Part shown: positions 1-8,362 of the stretch, piece after piece
How positions within the stretch are numbered: position 1 is the first letter of the stretch
How the letters are laid out: every line of letters begins with the position of its first letter
DNA from: CAYRIY01 sp964424335
GTDB taxonomy: Bacteria > Bacillota > Limnochordia > DTU080 > RSA5
Assembly (NCBI GenBank): GCA_964424335.1
Contig: CAYRIY010000003.1
Span: 31,366 to 95,365 of the forward strand
Reading direction: 5' to 3'
Length of the DNA stretch: 64,000 nucleotides
The notes under the pieces: model-generated
What the model saw: the letters and a program-made list of their open reading frames with translations, nothing else
Databases searched by the model: none
What the model was told of the DNA's origin: nothing
Program-made: the position numbers and the translations under genes

Positions 1-1
1 C

Positions 2-451
2 TGCCGCCACTGCGCCGCCAACCTCGTCCCCGACGCATCGATCAGCAGCAAACTGCTGCGGCTAAGCGCAGAGCAAGGCGTCGCGTTTGACGGACTGGCC
101 TCGATCGTTCCCGTGGCACAGGACGGCGATGAGGCGGTCGTATTGGCGTTTGCGGCGGGAGGGGTGCCCGTCAGGCGACTTAGACAGGACAAGCTCCAAC
201 GCACGCTCGGGGATTTGGCCCTTGCCGATCAGGAGACGGTGTGCGAGGAGTGTAAACAAAACTTGAGCAAGAACGGCTGGGAGGTCGTGGAGGCTTACGT
301 CGATGAGATGGAAGACGTGGTCATCCACGGCTTGGGGTGGCTTTCGCCAAGGCGAAAAGGTCTGCGCGTCCGGGTCACGGTTCCGGCGGGCGCCCTCGTG
401 ACGACCAGGCCCCGCCTGATCGGCCCCAAAGATCCAAGGCCTTCCCAGTAA
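2..451 (+). CDS. Cys-pair (zinc-ribbon-like) hypothetical protein, 5' partial
   Basis: The reading frame is open from the left edge of the window, so the N-terminus is missing. The visible 149 residues begin CRHCAANLVP and contain a second pair, CEEC, about 78 residues later. The two CxxC pairs could bind one zinc as a split ribbon; this is inferred from spacing only. The C-terminus is basic and proline-rich (GPKDPRPSQ). I do not recognise the family. It reads toward the small gene at 551 and aroC and ends about 100 bases before the former. A later in-frame ATG at 113 exists, but the preceding codons look coding and include the first CxxC. Confidence 0.55.
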   Translation, partial: CRHCAANLVPDASISSKLLRLSAEQGVAFDGLASIVPVAQDGDEAVVLAFAAGGVPVRRLRQDKLQRTLGDLALADQETVCEECKQNLSKNGWEVVEAYVDEMEDVVIHGLGWLSPRRKGLRVRVTVPAGALVTTRPRLIGPKDPRPSQ

Positions 452-550
452 TGTAATGGATTGAAAAGGTTTCTGAATAGAGGGTAAGTTTCTGGGCGTA
501 CACTCTAATGCGATGCTTTTCCCAAATAAGCGCATGGAGGTAAGCCCCTC

Positions 551-748
551 GTGAATGTCGTTGCGGTACCCAAGACGATTCCCCTGGCCAATGGCCGAAA
601 ACTTGGCGTGGTGGAGGAGATCCGGCTCGCCGTCACAGAGGCGCGCCGGACGCATCCCGGGCTTGGATCGTTGGTGGACATTACGGTGAAGCGTCTGGAA
701 GACCGAGTCCGGCTCGTCCTCTTCTTTTCATGTGGGTCGAGCGCCTAG
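551..748 (+). CDS. Small hypothetical protein
   Basis: This 65-residue ORF starts with GTG, with GGAGG at 536-540 in front (10-base spacing). The product is a mixed alpha/beta sequence with a central TEARRTHPGLGSLVDITVKRL stretch and an FFSCGSSA tail. There is no signal peptide or membrane segment. It lies on the same strand as aroC with about 115 bases between them, so co-transcription is possible. I do not recognise the family. The good SD and the fit between flanking genes favour a real gene, but its short length keeps this uncertain. Confidence 0.45.
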   Translation: MNVVAVPKTIPLANGRKLGVVEEIRLAVTEARRTHPGLGSLVDITVKRLEDRVRLVLFFSCGSSA

Positions 749-863
749 GGCGGCGGGGGCAAAAGGAACGTTCCCTCTAAATAGCGAATCCAGGGGAGTG
801 CGCCGGATTTTTTGGGCCGGGCTTTCAAAAGTAGGTTCGCTAAAGCAGCGGGGAGGACACGCA

Positions 864-2081
864 ATGCTTCGTTACATGACCGCTGGCGAATCGCACGGCC
901 AAGCGCTTGTCGCTATTGCCGAGGGATTCCCAGCGGGTTTGTATTTAACGAGAGAAGATATCGATACCGATCTGGCCAGGCGGCAAGTCGGCTACGGCCG
1001 CGGTCGCCGCATGAAGATCGAAAAAGACCAGGTCCAGATCTTGAGCGGCGTTCGCTACGGATACACGCTCGGAAGTCCGATCGCACTCTTGATTGAAAAC
1101 CGCGATTGGAAAAACAGGATGGACGAGATGACGCCCGATCCGGTCGAAGGGAAGGGCGGACCCAACATACCCGTCGGAGAGCGCGTGACGCGTCCGCGCC
1201 CGGGTCATGCGGACCTTAACGGCGCCTTGAAATACGGTCACCGGGACTTGCGCAACGTCCTCGAGCGAGCGTCCGCTCGGGAGACGACGGCCCGCGTCGC
1301 CGTGGGCGCCATCGCCAGGCGGCTCCTCAAGCATTTTGGCATCGAAGTCTTTAGCCACATCGTGCGCCTTGGGGGCGTAGGGGCAAACCTCGAGGGGCTC
1401 TCATACTCGGAAATCGCCCAGCGCGCCGAAGCGTCCGACGTGCGCTGCGCAGACAGTGACGCGGCCCAGCAAATGAAGGCAAAAATCGATCAGGCAAAGG
1501 CCGCCGGAGACACGGTCGGCGGCGTCTTTGAAGTCGTCGTGACCGGAGCCCCTCCCGGCCTTGGAAGTCACGTGCACTGGGACCGAAAACTCGATGCCAG
1601 GATCGCCCGTGCCGTGCTGAGCATTCAGGCGATCAAGGGCGTTGAGATCGGTTTAGGCTTTGGTGTCGCCGAGCGCTTCGGATCGGAGGTGCACGACGCC
1701 ATCGGCTACCGACCGTACCCCGAGCAAGATGCGGATGACCTTGACGGGTCGGAGCGCTATGGGTTTTTCCGCCACAGCAACCGCGCGGGCGGATTCGAAG
1801 GCGGGATGACGTCCGGCGAGCCCATCGTCGTCCGGGGCGCCATGAAGCCGATTTCTACGTTGTACAAGCCCTTGGAGTCCGTCGATTTCTACACTAAGGA
1901 AACCTTTGCCGCGAGTATCGAGCGCTCCGATACGTGCGCCGCGCCGGCGGCCGGGGTGATCGCCGAGTCGGTGGTCGCGATCGAGGTCGCCGCGGCATTT
2001 CTCGAAAAGTTTGGCGGAGACGGCATCGAGGAGATCGAGCGCAACTACGAGGGTTACTGCCGCTACTTGCGGGAGGTGTGA
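864..2081 (+). CDS. aroC: Chorismate synthase
   Basis: This enzyme converts EPSP to chorismate, the last shikimate-pathway step, using reduced FMN. The product has 405 residues, near the family norm of 360-400. It opens MLRYMTAGESHGQALVAI and shows RPRPGHADLNGALKYGHRDLRNVLERASARETTARVA, which carries the conserved phosphate/FMN-binding residues, and the later GGFEGGMTSGEPI segment. The ATG at 864 is chosen because GGGAGGA lies at 851-857; upstream in-frame codons have no family similarity. It is first in the aroC-aroK-aroB-aroQ run and its stop is next to the aroK start, which suggests coupling. Confidence 0.97.
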   Translation: MLRYMTAGESHGQALVAIAEGFPAGLYLTREDIDTDLARRQVGYGRGRRMKIEKDQVQILSGVRYGYTLGSPIALLIENRDWKNRMDEMTPDPVEGKGGPNIPVGERVTRPRPGHADLNGALKYGHRDLRNVLERASARETTARVAVGAIARRLLKHFGIEVFSHIVRLGGVGANLEGLSYSEIAQRAEASDVRCADSDAAQQMKAKIDQAKAAGDTVGGVFEVVVTGAPPGLGSHVHWDRKLDARIARAVLSIQAIKGVEIGLGFGVAERFGSEVHDAIGYRPYPEQDADDLDGSERYGFFRHSNRAGGFEGGMTSGEPIVVRGAMKPISTLYKPLESVDFYTKETFAASIERSDTCAAPAAGVIAESVVAIEVAAAFLEKFGGDGIEEIERNYEGYCRYLREV

Positions 2082-2086
2082 CCCTC

Positions 2087-2614
2087 TTGCGAGAAAGCCT
2101 CGTGTTGGTCGGGTTTATGGGCGCGGGAAAGTCGACCGTCGGCAGGATGGCCGCGCAGCGACTGAATGCCGCGTTCATAGACTCCGACGCCGTGATCGAG
2201 GCCCGCGCTGGAAAGCGGATCAGCCAGATCTTTGCCGAGGACGGCGAGGCGGCCTTTAGGGCGCTCGAGCGGGCGACGATTGCAGATCTGGTGCGAGAAC
2301 CCGACGCCGTGATCGCAACGGGGGGCGGCGCCTTTGTCGACCCCAACACGCGGGAACTGCTCAATCGCACCTCGGTGACCGCTTATTTGCGGGCTCCGTT
2401 TGACGTGCTGTGGAATCGCATTGCGCATGGAACGGAGCGGCCGCTCCTGTCGGGAGACGATCCGCGGGGGCGACTTGCGGCTCTGTTTGAATCCCGGATC
2501 GCCAGCTACGAGCAGGCGAGGATCGTGGTGGATGCGACCTTGCCCGCTCCTCAAGTGGTGGAGGAGTTGTTACATAAGTACCATGAGTGCACCAGGGAGC
2601 AAGCGAGTAAGTAG
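2087..2614 (+). CDS. aroK: Shikimate kinase
   Basis: This kinase phosphorylates shikimate at the 3-hydroxyl with ATP. The product has 175 residues, typical for the family. The Walker A GFMGAGKSTVG lies near the N-terminus. It is followed by the shikimate-binding aspartate in IDSDAVIE, the Gly-rich ATGGGAFV and the lid arginine in TERPLLSG. The TTG at 2087 is preferred because GGGAGG at 2071-2076 is well placed for it. A GTG at 2078, which overlaps the aroC stop, has the SD only one base away. It ends one base before the preferred aroB start. Confidence 0.95.
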   Translation: MRESLVLVGFMGAGKSTVGRMAAQRLNAAFIDSDAVIEARAGKRISQIFAEDGEAAFRALERATIADLVREPDAVIATGGGAFVDPNTRELLNRTSVTAYLRAPFDVLWNRIAHGTERPLLSGDDPRGRLAALFESRIASYEQARIVVDATLPAPQVVEELLHKYHECTREQASK

Positions 2615-2615
2615 C

Positions 2616-3704
2616 GTGAGCGGACGGCAGATCGATGTGAATTTGGGCGACCGGTCGTATCCGGTCATCATCGGGTCGGGGCTTTTGGAGCGCACCGGAA
2701 TGTACGCCCGGGAGCAGGGCCTCCGGGGCAACGCGCTCTTGATCGCAAGCGAATCGGTGGGCGCTTTGTACGCCGGCGTGACGTTAAAAAGCCTAAATGA
2801 CGCGGGTTATTCGGTTCACTACGCCGTCATCCCCGACGGCGAAGAGCACAAGTCGCTCGAAACTGTCGATCGCCTATACGATGCGTGCGTCGACGCCCGG
2901 CTCGACCGCGGCTCGTTTATCGTGGCGCTTGGCGGTGGCGTGGTCGGCGATGTATCCGGCTTCGTTGCGGCAACCTACATGAGGGGAATCCCCTTTGTCC
3001 AGATCCCCACGACGCTCCTCGCCCAAGTAGACGCGAGCGTCGGCGGGAAGACGGCGATCAATCGACCGGCGGCTAAAAACCTGGTCGGAGCCTTTCACCA
3101 GCCTCGCCTCGTCCTGGCGGACGTCGCAACGCTGGTTAGCCTGCCAAGGCGGGAGTTCATCTCCGGGCTCTCCGAAGTCGTAAAGCACGGCCTGATCGCG
3201 GACAAGGATCTCTTTGAGTATTGCGAAGCGAACGCGCCCGCTCTGCTTGGCCTCGAGCGCGAGCCCTTGGAGCACGTCATTTTTCGCTCCGTCGAGATCA
3301 AAGCGGCGGTTGTGGAGCAAGATGAGCGGGAAGGCGGACTGCGCGCCGTGCTCAATTATGGACACACGGTCGGCCATGCGATCGAACAAGCCGCCAAGTA
3401 CGGCGCCTATACCCACGGAGAAGCCGTGGCGATCGGGATGGCGGTCGAGGGTCGCATGAGCGTTGCCAGGGACATGCTCTCCGAAGGGGATTGGCAACGG
3501 ATGGTCGACCTCTTTGCGAGGCTCGGTTTGCCGACCCGGAGTCCTGGGCTCAACTTTGCGGACTTGGTCGACGCGATGAGGAAGGATAAAAAGACAGATG
3601 GCGGCAGGCTGCGCTTTGCCCTCCTAGAAGGCTTGGGCGGCGTAGCGATCGTCTCCGACGCGACGCTCGACGAAGTGGAGCGCGCCTACCGAGCGGTCGC
3701 CTAG
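2616..3704 (+). CDS. aroB: 3-dehydroquinate synthase
   Basis: This enzyme forms 3-dehydroquinate from DAHP with NAD+ and a divalent metal. The 362-residue product has family hallmarks: the NAD-binding GGGVVGDVSGFVAATYMRG, PTTLLAQVDASVGGKTAIN, the metal ligands in SGLSEVVKHGLI, and LNYGHTVGHAIE plus THGEAVAIGM. GTG 2616 makes the start NLGDRSYPV align with the family. An in-frame ATG at 2583, overlapping aroK, would add 11 residues, and neither start has an ideal SD. It is the third gene of the aromatic operon. Confidence 0.95.
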   Translation: MSGRQIDVNLGDRSYPVIIGSGLLERTGMYAREQGLRGNALLIASESVGALYAGVTLKSLNDAGYSVHYAVIPDGEEHKSLETVDRLYDACVDARLDRGSFIVALGGGVVGDVSGFVAATYMRGIPFVQIPTTLLAQVDASVGGKTAINRPAAKNLVGAFHQPRLVLADVATLVSLPRREFISGLSEVVKHGLIADKDLFEYCEANAPALLGLEREPLEHVIFRSVEIKAAVVEQDEREGGLRAVLNYGHTVGHAIEQAAKYGAYTHGEAVAIGMAVEGRMSVARDMLSEGDWQRMVDLFARLGLPTRSPGLNFADLVDAMRKDKKTDGGRLRFALLEGLGGVAIVSDATLDEVERAYRAVA

Positions 3705-3752
3705 GATCATGCGGACCCGCGGTCAAAACACTTGCTTGGAGGCGATTTCGGC

Positions 3753-4196
3753 GTGAGAGTGCTCGTAATTCACGGACCTAACTTGAATATGCTTGGCGAA
3801 CGAGAAACCGGCATATACGGTACCGTCACGCTCGATGAAATCAATCGCCGCATCGAGGAGCGAGCCGAGGAGCTTGGGGCTGAGGTGGAGTTTTTCCAGA
3901 CCAACCACGAAGGCGACGCGCTCGACAAGCTCGCGACGGCGCGGCGGGAGTTCTCCGGGGTGCTGATCAACCCGGCTGCATGGACCCATACGAGCGTGGC
4001 CCTTCGTGACGCGATTGCCGCAACCGGGCTCCCGGCGGTCGAGGTGCACCTCTCCAACGTGTACAAGCGGGAGCCCTTTCGACATGTTTCGTACACTGCG
4101 CCCGTCTGTTTGGGCCAGGTGGCAGGTTTTGGTCCGGACAGTTACCTATTGGGCCTTGATGGGCTCATTCGCCACCTGCGCCGCCAACGCGCATGA
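3753..4196 (+). CDS. aroQ: Type II 3-dehydroquinate dehydratase
   Basis: This enzyme dehydrates 3-dehydroquinate to 3-dehydroshikimate. The product is a 147-residue small type II enzyme. It opens VRVLVIHGPNLNMLGERETGIYG, where the Asn-Leu-Asn-Leu-like loop and the catalytic tyrosine lie. The FFQTNHEGD stretch, INPAAWTHTSVALRDA and the catalytic histidine in EVHLSNVYKREPFRH follow. GTG 3753 is used because GGAGG is at 3738-3742. It sits between aroB and an Xaa-Pro peptidase, as in many Bacillota where aroQ-pepP-efp are adjacent. Confidence 0.96.
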   Translation: MRVLVIHGPNLNMLGERETGIYGTVTLDEINRRIEERAEELGAEVEFFQTNHEGDALDKLATARREFSGVLINPAAWTHTSVALRDAIAATGLPAVEVHLSNVYKREPFRHVSYTAPVCLGQVAGFGPDSYLLGLDGLIRHLRRQRA

Positions 4197-4224
4197 GGCC
4201 GACTTCACGGATGAGGGTGATCAC

Positions 4225-5289
4225 TTGACGGAGCGAATCGAGCGACTGAGAGAGCGTTTGAAAAAAGAGTCCGTGGACGCGCTGTTTTTAAGCAGCCCGA
4301 GCAACCGCCGGTACCTGACGGGATTTACCGGGTCGACCGGAGTCGTCGTCGTGAGCCAAGAGACGGTTTACATGATTACCGACTTCCGGTACTTCGACCA
4401 GGTGAGTGCCGAATCTCCCCACGTTGAACTCGTAAAGAGCAAAAACCTCCTCGAAGACTTCGTCACGCTCATCAAAGAGCGCAAGGAGCTTCGACGCATT
4501 GCATTCGAAGCCGAGCACCTCACGGTCAACACGTACCGCGCCATCGAGGAGAAGCTGCCGCAGCACGCGCTCACGCCTGCGGTCGGGTGGGTGGAAGACC
4601 TGCGCACCGTCAAAGAGCCGAGCGAAATTGCGGCCATCGAGCGCGCTGTGGCGGTCGCGGACCGCGCCTTCACGTATATTCTCGACCGTTTGAAAGGCCG
4701 CACCGAGCGGGAGATCGCGCTCGACCTCGAGTTTTTCATGCGAAATGAGGGCGCCGAGCGCCTCGCATTCCAATCGATCGTGGCGTCCGGGCCCAACGGA
4801 GCGCTCCCGCACGCCGTTCCTACGGACCGGGTGGTGGCAGAAGGGGACTTCGTCACCCTCGACTTTGGCTGCGTCGTCGACGGTTATTGCTCCGACATGA
4901 CCCGTACGGTCGCCGTAGGCAAGGCGGACGACCGCCAGCGAGAGATTTACGATCTCGTACTGGAAGCACAAGAAGCCGGAGTGAAGGCGGTTCGAGCGGG
5001 GCTGACGGGCAAGGAAGTGGATGCGGCCGCCCGAAGCATCATCGAGGCTCGTGGGCACGGCGATCACTTCGGCCACGGCCTTGGACACGGAGTCGGGCTC
5101 GATATCCACGAAGCGCCCAGACTGGCGCCCAAGGTCGAATCCGTGCTCGAACCTGCAATGGTGACGAGCGTCGAGCCGGGCATTTACCTATCCGGTTGGG
5201 GCGGCGTCCGCATCGAAGACCTGGTCGTCGTCACGCAGGAGGGCCGGCGGGTCTTGACCCAATCCCCAAAGAGCCTGATTGAGGTATAA
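4225..5289 (+). CDS. Xaa-Pro aminopeptidase (M24 family, YqhT-like)
   Basis: This is an M24 metallopeptidase that removes N-terminal residues before proline in cytosolic peptides. The 354-residue protein has a creatinase-like N-terminal half (LSSPSNRRYLTGFTGSTGVV) and a pita-bread catalytic half. Expected dinuclear metal ligands are visible: LDFGCVVDGYCSDMTRT, HFGHGLGHGVGLDIHE, SVEPGIYL and VRIEDLVVV. A TTG start at 4225 is inferred from the GAGGGTG at 4213-4219. It ends 17 bases before efp, an arrangement common in Bacillota and possibly linked to supply of proline-rich peptides. Confidence 0.92.
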   Translation: MTERIERLRERLKKESVDALFLSSPSNRRYLTGFTGSTGVVVVSQETVYMITDFRYFDQVSAESPHVELVKSKNLLEDFVTLIKERKELRRIAFEAEHLTVNTYRAIEEKLPQHALTPAVGWVEDLRTVKEPSEIAAIERAVAVADRAFTYILDRLKGRTEREIALDLEFFMRNEGAERLAFQSIVASGPNGALPHAVPTDRVVAEGDFVTLDFGCVVDGYCSDMTRTVAVGKADDRQREIYDLVLEAQEAGVKAVRAGLTGKEVDAAARSIIEARGHGDHFGHGLGHGVGLDIHEAPRLAPKVESVLEPAMVTSVEPGIYLSGWGGVRIEDLVVVTQEGRRVLTQSPKSLIEV

Positions 5290-5306
5290 GAAAGGAAGAT
5301 TCGCAC

Positions 5307-5864
5307 GTGATATCCGTAAATGATTTAAGGACGGGGCTGACCATCGAGTTCGAAGGAACCCTCTATTCGGTGGTCGAGTTCATGCACGTAAAGCCTGGGA
5401 AGGGAGCGGCGTTCGTCAGGACCAAACTGAAAAACCTCGAGACTGGCGCCGTGCTCGAGCGAAACTTCCGCGCCGGCGAGCGCGTGAACCGGGCGCACAT
5501 CGAAAACAAGGAGATGCAGTACCTTTACAATACAGGGGACGAGTACTTCTTCATGGACGAGCGAACCTACGAACAGGTCGCGCTCGGCAAGGATCTCCTG
5601 GATGACGCCGTCCTGTTTTTAAAGGACAACATGACGATCTCCGTACAGTTTTATCAGGGGCGGGCAATCGGCGTCGAACTGCCCACCTTTGTCGAGCTCA
5701 CCGTGACCCAGACAGATCCTGGGTTCAAGGGCGACACGGCCACGGGCGGCTCCAAACCGGCCACGCTCGAGACGGGCCTTGTCGTACAGGTGCCGCTCTT
5801 TGTCGATCAGGGCGAAGTGATCAGAGTCGACACCCGCACCAAGGAGTACCTCTCAAGAGCTTAG
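5307..5864 (+). CDS. efp: Elongation factor P
   Basis: EF-P binds ribosomes stalled at polyproline and promotes peptide-bond formation. At 185 residues it has the standard length. The N-terminal domain contains VKPGKGAAFVRTK, with the lysine that is modified in many species at residue 32. The body (NREMQYLYN-like ENKEMQYLYNTGDEYFFMD) and the C-terminal TDPGFKGDTATGGSKPATLETG are diagnostic. It starts with GTG after GAAAGGAAG. It follows the Xaa-Pro peptidase and precedes a CD1247-type gene, an order I associate with Clostridia-like genomes. Confidence 0.97.
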   Translation: MISVNDLRTGLTIEFEGTLYSVVEFMHVKPGKGAAFVRTKLKNLETGAVLERNFRAGERVNRAHIENKEMQYLYNTGDEYFFMDERTYEQVALGKDLLDDAVLFLKDNMTISVQFYQGRAIGVELPTFVELTVTQTDPGFKGDTATGGSKPATLETGLVVQVPLFVDQGEVIRVDTRTKEYLSRA

Positions 5865-5995
5865 CGCATACTAGGCCCGCATGGGAACGGACGAAACGCT
5901 CGGGCCCAGCTCGCCGGGGCATTGGCCGCATGACTAGCGTGCCATGCCTTGCCGGCCCTGGCCCTGAGCGTTTGGCCAATCGGAGGGGAACGCCA

Positions 5996-6511
5996 TTGGA
6001 GGTACGCGAACGCATCGCCTACATCCGGGGCCTCTTGGAGGGCTCGGACGACTTGCGGGCTGACCAGAAGGCGCACAATCTATGGGAGAATGTTTTGGAA
6101 GTGTGTGACAAATTGGCAGAATCCGTCGTTGAACTGCAAAACGAACAAGACGACCTCGAAGAGTACGTATACGGGATCGACACCGATTTGTGCGACCTCG
6201 AGGACGCGGTATACGGGTTCAGCGACCAAGAAGACGAGAGCGGCGGCGATGACGCCGCGCAGGCGACGGAGCTCGAGGAAGATCTCGATGAGGACGACAT
6301 GGTCCGGGCCGAGTGTCCGCGCTGCGGCGAAGAGGTCTTTTTCGAGGAGTCCTTCCTTTATGACGATGACGTCGAGATCTCTTGCCCCGACTGCGGCGAG
6401 GTGCTTTATAGGAGCAACGATGTGATCGTCGACGAAAACGGTCATTACCCGGACTATCCGGACGGGGAAGTGTACGCCGTCGGCCCGGAGGGCGAACGCC
6501 CGTCGCCTTGA
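5996..6511 (+). CDS. CD1247-type acidic protein with C-terminal zinc ribbon
   Basis: The 171-residue product has two parts. The N-terminal 90 residues are a helical CD1247-like domain (RIAYIRGLLEGSDDL, coiled-coil-prone LQNEQDDLEEYVYGIDTDLCDLEDAVYG). After an Asp/Glu-rich linker comes a zinc ribbon with CPRCGEEVFFEE and CPDCGEVL. TTG 5996 is chosen because GGAGGGG is at 5982-5988. The family is known mainly as a conserved neighbour of efp; its function is not established. The very acidic composition suggests a partner-binding role, but that is speculation. Confidence 0.75.
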   Translation: MEVRERIAYIRGLLEGSDDLRADQKAHNLWENVLEVCDKLAESVVELQNEQDDLEEYVYGIDTDLCDLEDAVYGFSDQEDESGGDDAAQATELEEDLDEDDMVRAECPRCGEEVFFEESFLYDDDVEISCPDCGEVLYRSNDVIVDENGHYPDYPDGEVYAVGPEGERPSP

Positions 6512-6536
6512 TGAGTCAGGTTAAAATGCGCATTCG

Positions 6537-6566
6537 GTCATAACAGCGCCGGCTTGTACATAGGTT
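6537..6566 (+). promoter_or_regulatory. Possible sigma-E-type promoter of the spoIIIA operon
   Basis: GTCATAA at 6537-6543 and CATAGGTT at 6559-6566 are separated by 15 bases. This resembles the sigma-E pattern (GTCATAtt and CATAcaaT). It lies 25-54 bases before the spoIIIAA start. In B. subtilis the spoIIIA operon is sigma-E dependent, which supports the reading. Match quality is moderate and no transcript evidence is available. Confidence 0.4.
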
Positions 6567-6590
6567 GTCGTGAACGTGGAGGGACGACCT

Positions 6591-7568
6591 ATGTCAACAC
6601 TCATGGCCACCCAAGTGGCCGACCGCCGGCTTGCTCACGTATTGTCTATCCTTCCTCCTTGGGTTGAGGAGGCGCTTTCGTCGCTCGATCCCCGTGAGCG
6701 GTCCGAGGTCGAAGAGATTCGCATCTCTCAAGGCCAACCGCTCACGGTGACGCTCTCGGGCGGCGATCGGTTCATCTCGCCCAAGGCGCATGCCCACGCT
6801 CAGAGCCAAGACTTCCGCATCGAGAAGCATCATGTCGATTCAGTTTTGGACGCGATCACTCAGTCTTCCGTTTACGCCTTGGAAGAGGCGATGAAGGAGG
6901 GCTACCTGTCGCTGCCGGGCGGACACCGTGTCGGGATCTCCGGTAGGCCTAGGCTTGACCGCGGCGAGGTGGTCGGGTTTAGCTGCATCACGGGTTTCAA
7001 CGTAAGGATCAACCGGCCCGTCCACGGAGCGAGCCGTCTTGTCTTGCCTTCCCTCATGCGCCCCGGCGGCACAATCTACTCTACATTGATCATCTCTCCC
7101 CCCGGCTGCGGCAAGACAACCCTCTTGCGCGATCTTGTGCGAACGCTCAGCGAGGGGGCGAGCGAGCTTGGCCTTCGCCCTCACAGGATCGGTGTGGCCG
7201 ACGAGCGCTCGGAGATTGCCGGGTCGCACCTGGGCGTTCCCCAAAACGACCTCGGTCCCCGCACCGATGTGATCGATGCTTGTCCAAAGCGTATCAGTAT
7301 GTCCATGTTGATTCGGTCGATGCGTCCGGACGTGGTGGCAACGGACGAGATCGGGCACCCCGATGACGTGCGGGCCGTGTCCGACGCTCGCAGCGCCGGT
7401 GTCGTCCTGCTTGTCACGGCGCACGGGGAGACGCTCAAGGATCTGACGGCCCGAGCGTCCCTTAGGCCGCTGCTCAAAGGGAGCTATTTTGGCCGCATCG
7501 TGATCCTTAGCCGCAGGAAAGGGCCGGGAACGGTGGAGCGTGTCATCAAGGGGAGGGAGGAGCTATGA
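6591..7568 (+). CDS. spoIIIAA: Stage III sporulation protein AA (secretion-type ATPase)
   Basis: SpoIIIAA is the cytosolic ATPase of the mother-cell SpoIIIA-SpoIIQ channel that connects the mother cell with the engulfed forespore. The 325-residue protein has the Walker A loop SPPGCGKTTLLRDL near residue 170, a family GISGRPRLDRGEVVGFSCITGFNVRI segment before it, and the DEIGHPDD Walker B-like stretch. ATG 6591 follows GGAGGG at 6578-6583. It is the first gene of a compact eight-gene operon and overlaps spoIIIAB by four bases. Confidence 0.96.
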   Translation: MSTLMATQVADRRLAHVLSILPPWVEEALSSLDPRERSEVEEIRISQGQPLTVTLSGGDRFISPKAHAHAQSQDFRIEKHHVDSVLDAITQSSVYALEEAMKEGYLSLPGGHRVGISGRPRLDRGEVVGFSCITGFNVRINRPVHGASRLVLPSLMRPGGTIYSTLIISPPGCGKTTLLRDLVRTLSEGASELGLRPHRIGVADERSEIAGSHLGVPQNDLGPRTDVIDACPKRISMSMLIRSMRPDVVATDEIGHPDDVRAVSDARSAGVVLLVTAHGETLKDLTARASLRPLLKGSYFGRIVILSRRKGPGTVERVIKGREEL

Positions 7569-8071
7569 AGGCGATCGGAGCCGCTTTGGTCGTCGCCGGA
7601 GCGGCTTTGCTCGGGCATTTGGCCGCAAGCGAGCGGGAGCGGCGGGTCCGGGAGCTGGATGGCCTGCTTTACGGCCTCAATCTTCTTGAAACAGAGGTGG
7701 TATATGGTCTAACCATGCTCCCAATCGCACTCGAACGAGCGGCCCAAGGAGGATCGGGCGCAGGCGCTCTGTTTTCGACAGCGGCGCGAGAGCTGCGCAA
7801 GGGGAGCGGCGCGGCCAAGGCGTGGGTCGCCGGAATACGCGCGCTCGAGCGCCGCTCGGCTCTGAAGGAAGGAGACATGATGCCGCTTCTTTACTTGGGT
7901 GGAACGATCGGCCTCTCATCGGCGCAAGATCAAAGCCGCCACCTGCAACTGGCGCGGCGTCAGATCGAGGCGCGCCTCGAAGCGGAGCGAAGGCGCTTGC
8001 CTCAGGTCGCTCGGCTCGTCAGGGCGCTCGGCCTTTGCGGCGGCCTCGCAGCCGCACTCATGCTTGTTTGA
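7565..8071 (+). CDS. spoIIIAB: Stage III sporulation protein AB
   Basis: SpoIIIAB is a membrane-anchored component of the SpoIIIA channel, related to type II secretion inner-membrane proteins. The 168-residue product starts with a hydrophobic segment (IGAALVVAGAALLGHLAA), followed by a helical cytosolic region (ERRVRELDGLLYGLNLLETEVVYGLTMLPIAL). It ends in a second membrane segment, ALGLCGGLAAALMLV. The ATG overlaps the spoIIIAA stop (ATGA), indicating translational coupling. Family assignment rests on this pattern and on position. Confidence 0.92.
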   Translation: MKAIGAALVVAGAALLGHLAASERERRVRELDGLLYGLNLLETEVVYGLTMLPIALERAAQGGSGAGALFSTAARELRKGSGAAKAWVAGIRALERRSALKEGDMMPLLYLGGTIGLSSAQDQSRHLQLARRQIEARLEAERRRLPQVARLVRALGLCGGLAAALMLV

Positions 8072-8146
8072 ATTGTGAGGTAATGAAGATGTACGCCCGG
8101 AAAGGCCGGAAAAATCGCGTTGACTCGCTATAGGAGGCTGGCGCCC

Positions 8147-8347
8147 TTGGACATCAGCATGGTTTACCGCATCGCAGGCCTTGGGATCATCATTGCCATC
8201 CTGAACATCGTCCTTGCACAAGCAGGCCGTCAGGAGCAGGCGCAGATGCTCAGCCTTGCCGGCGTGATCATCGTGTTGGTTTGGATCGTTCAGATGATCA
8301 GCAACTTGTTTGCAAACGTGGAGACGGTCTTTCAACTTTGGCACTGA
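8147..8347 (+). CDS. spoIIIAC: Stage III sporulation protein AC
   Basis: SpoIIIAC is a small two-helix membrane protein of the SpoIIIA complex. The 66-residue product consists almost entirely of two membrane segments (MVYRIAGLGIIIAILNIVL and MLSLAGVIIVLVWIVQMISNLF). A TTG start at 8147 is supported by AGGAGG at 8132-8137; the upstream open codons are basic and unlike the family. It lies between spoIIIAB and spoIIIAD. Confidence 0.93.
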   Translation: MDISMVYRIAGLGIIIAILNIVLAQAGRQEQAQMLSLAGVIIVLVWIVQMISNLFANVETVFQLWH

Positions 8348-8362
8348 TAGGGGCGAAGAGGC

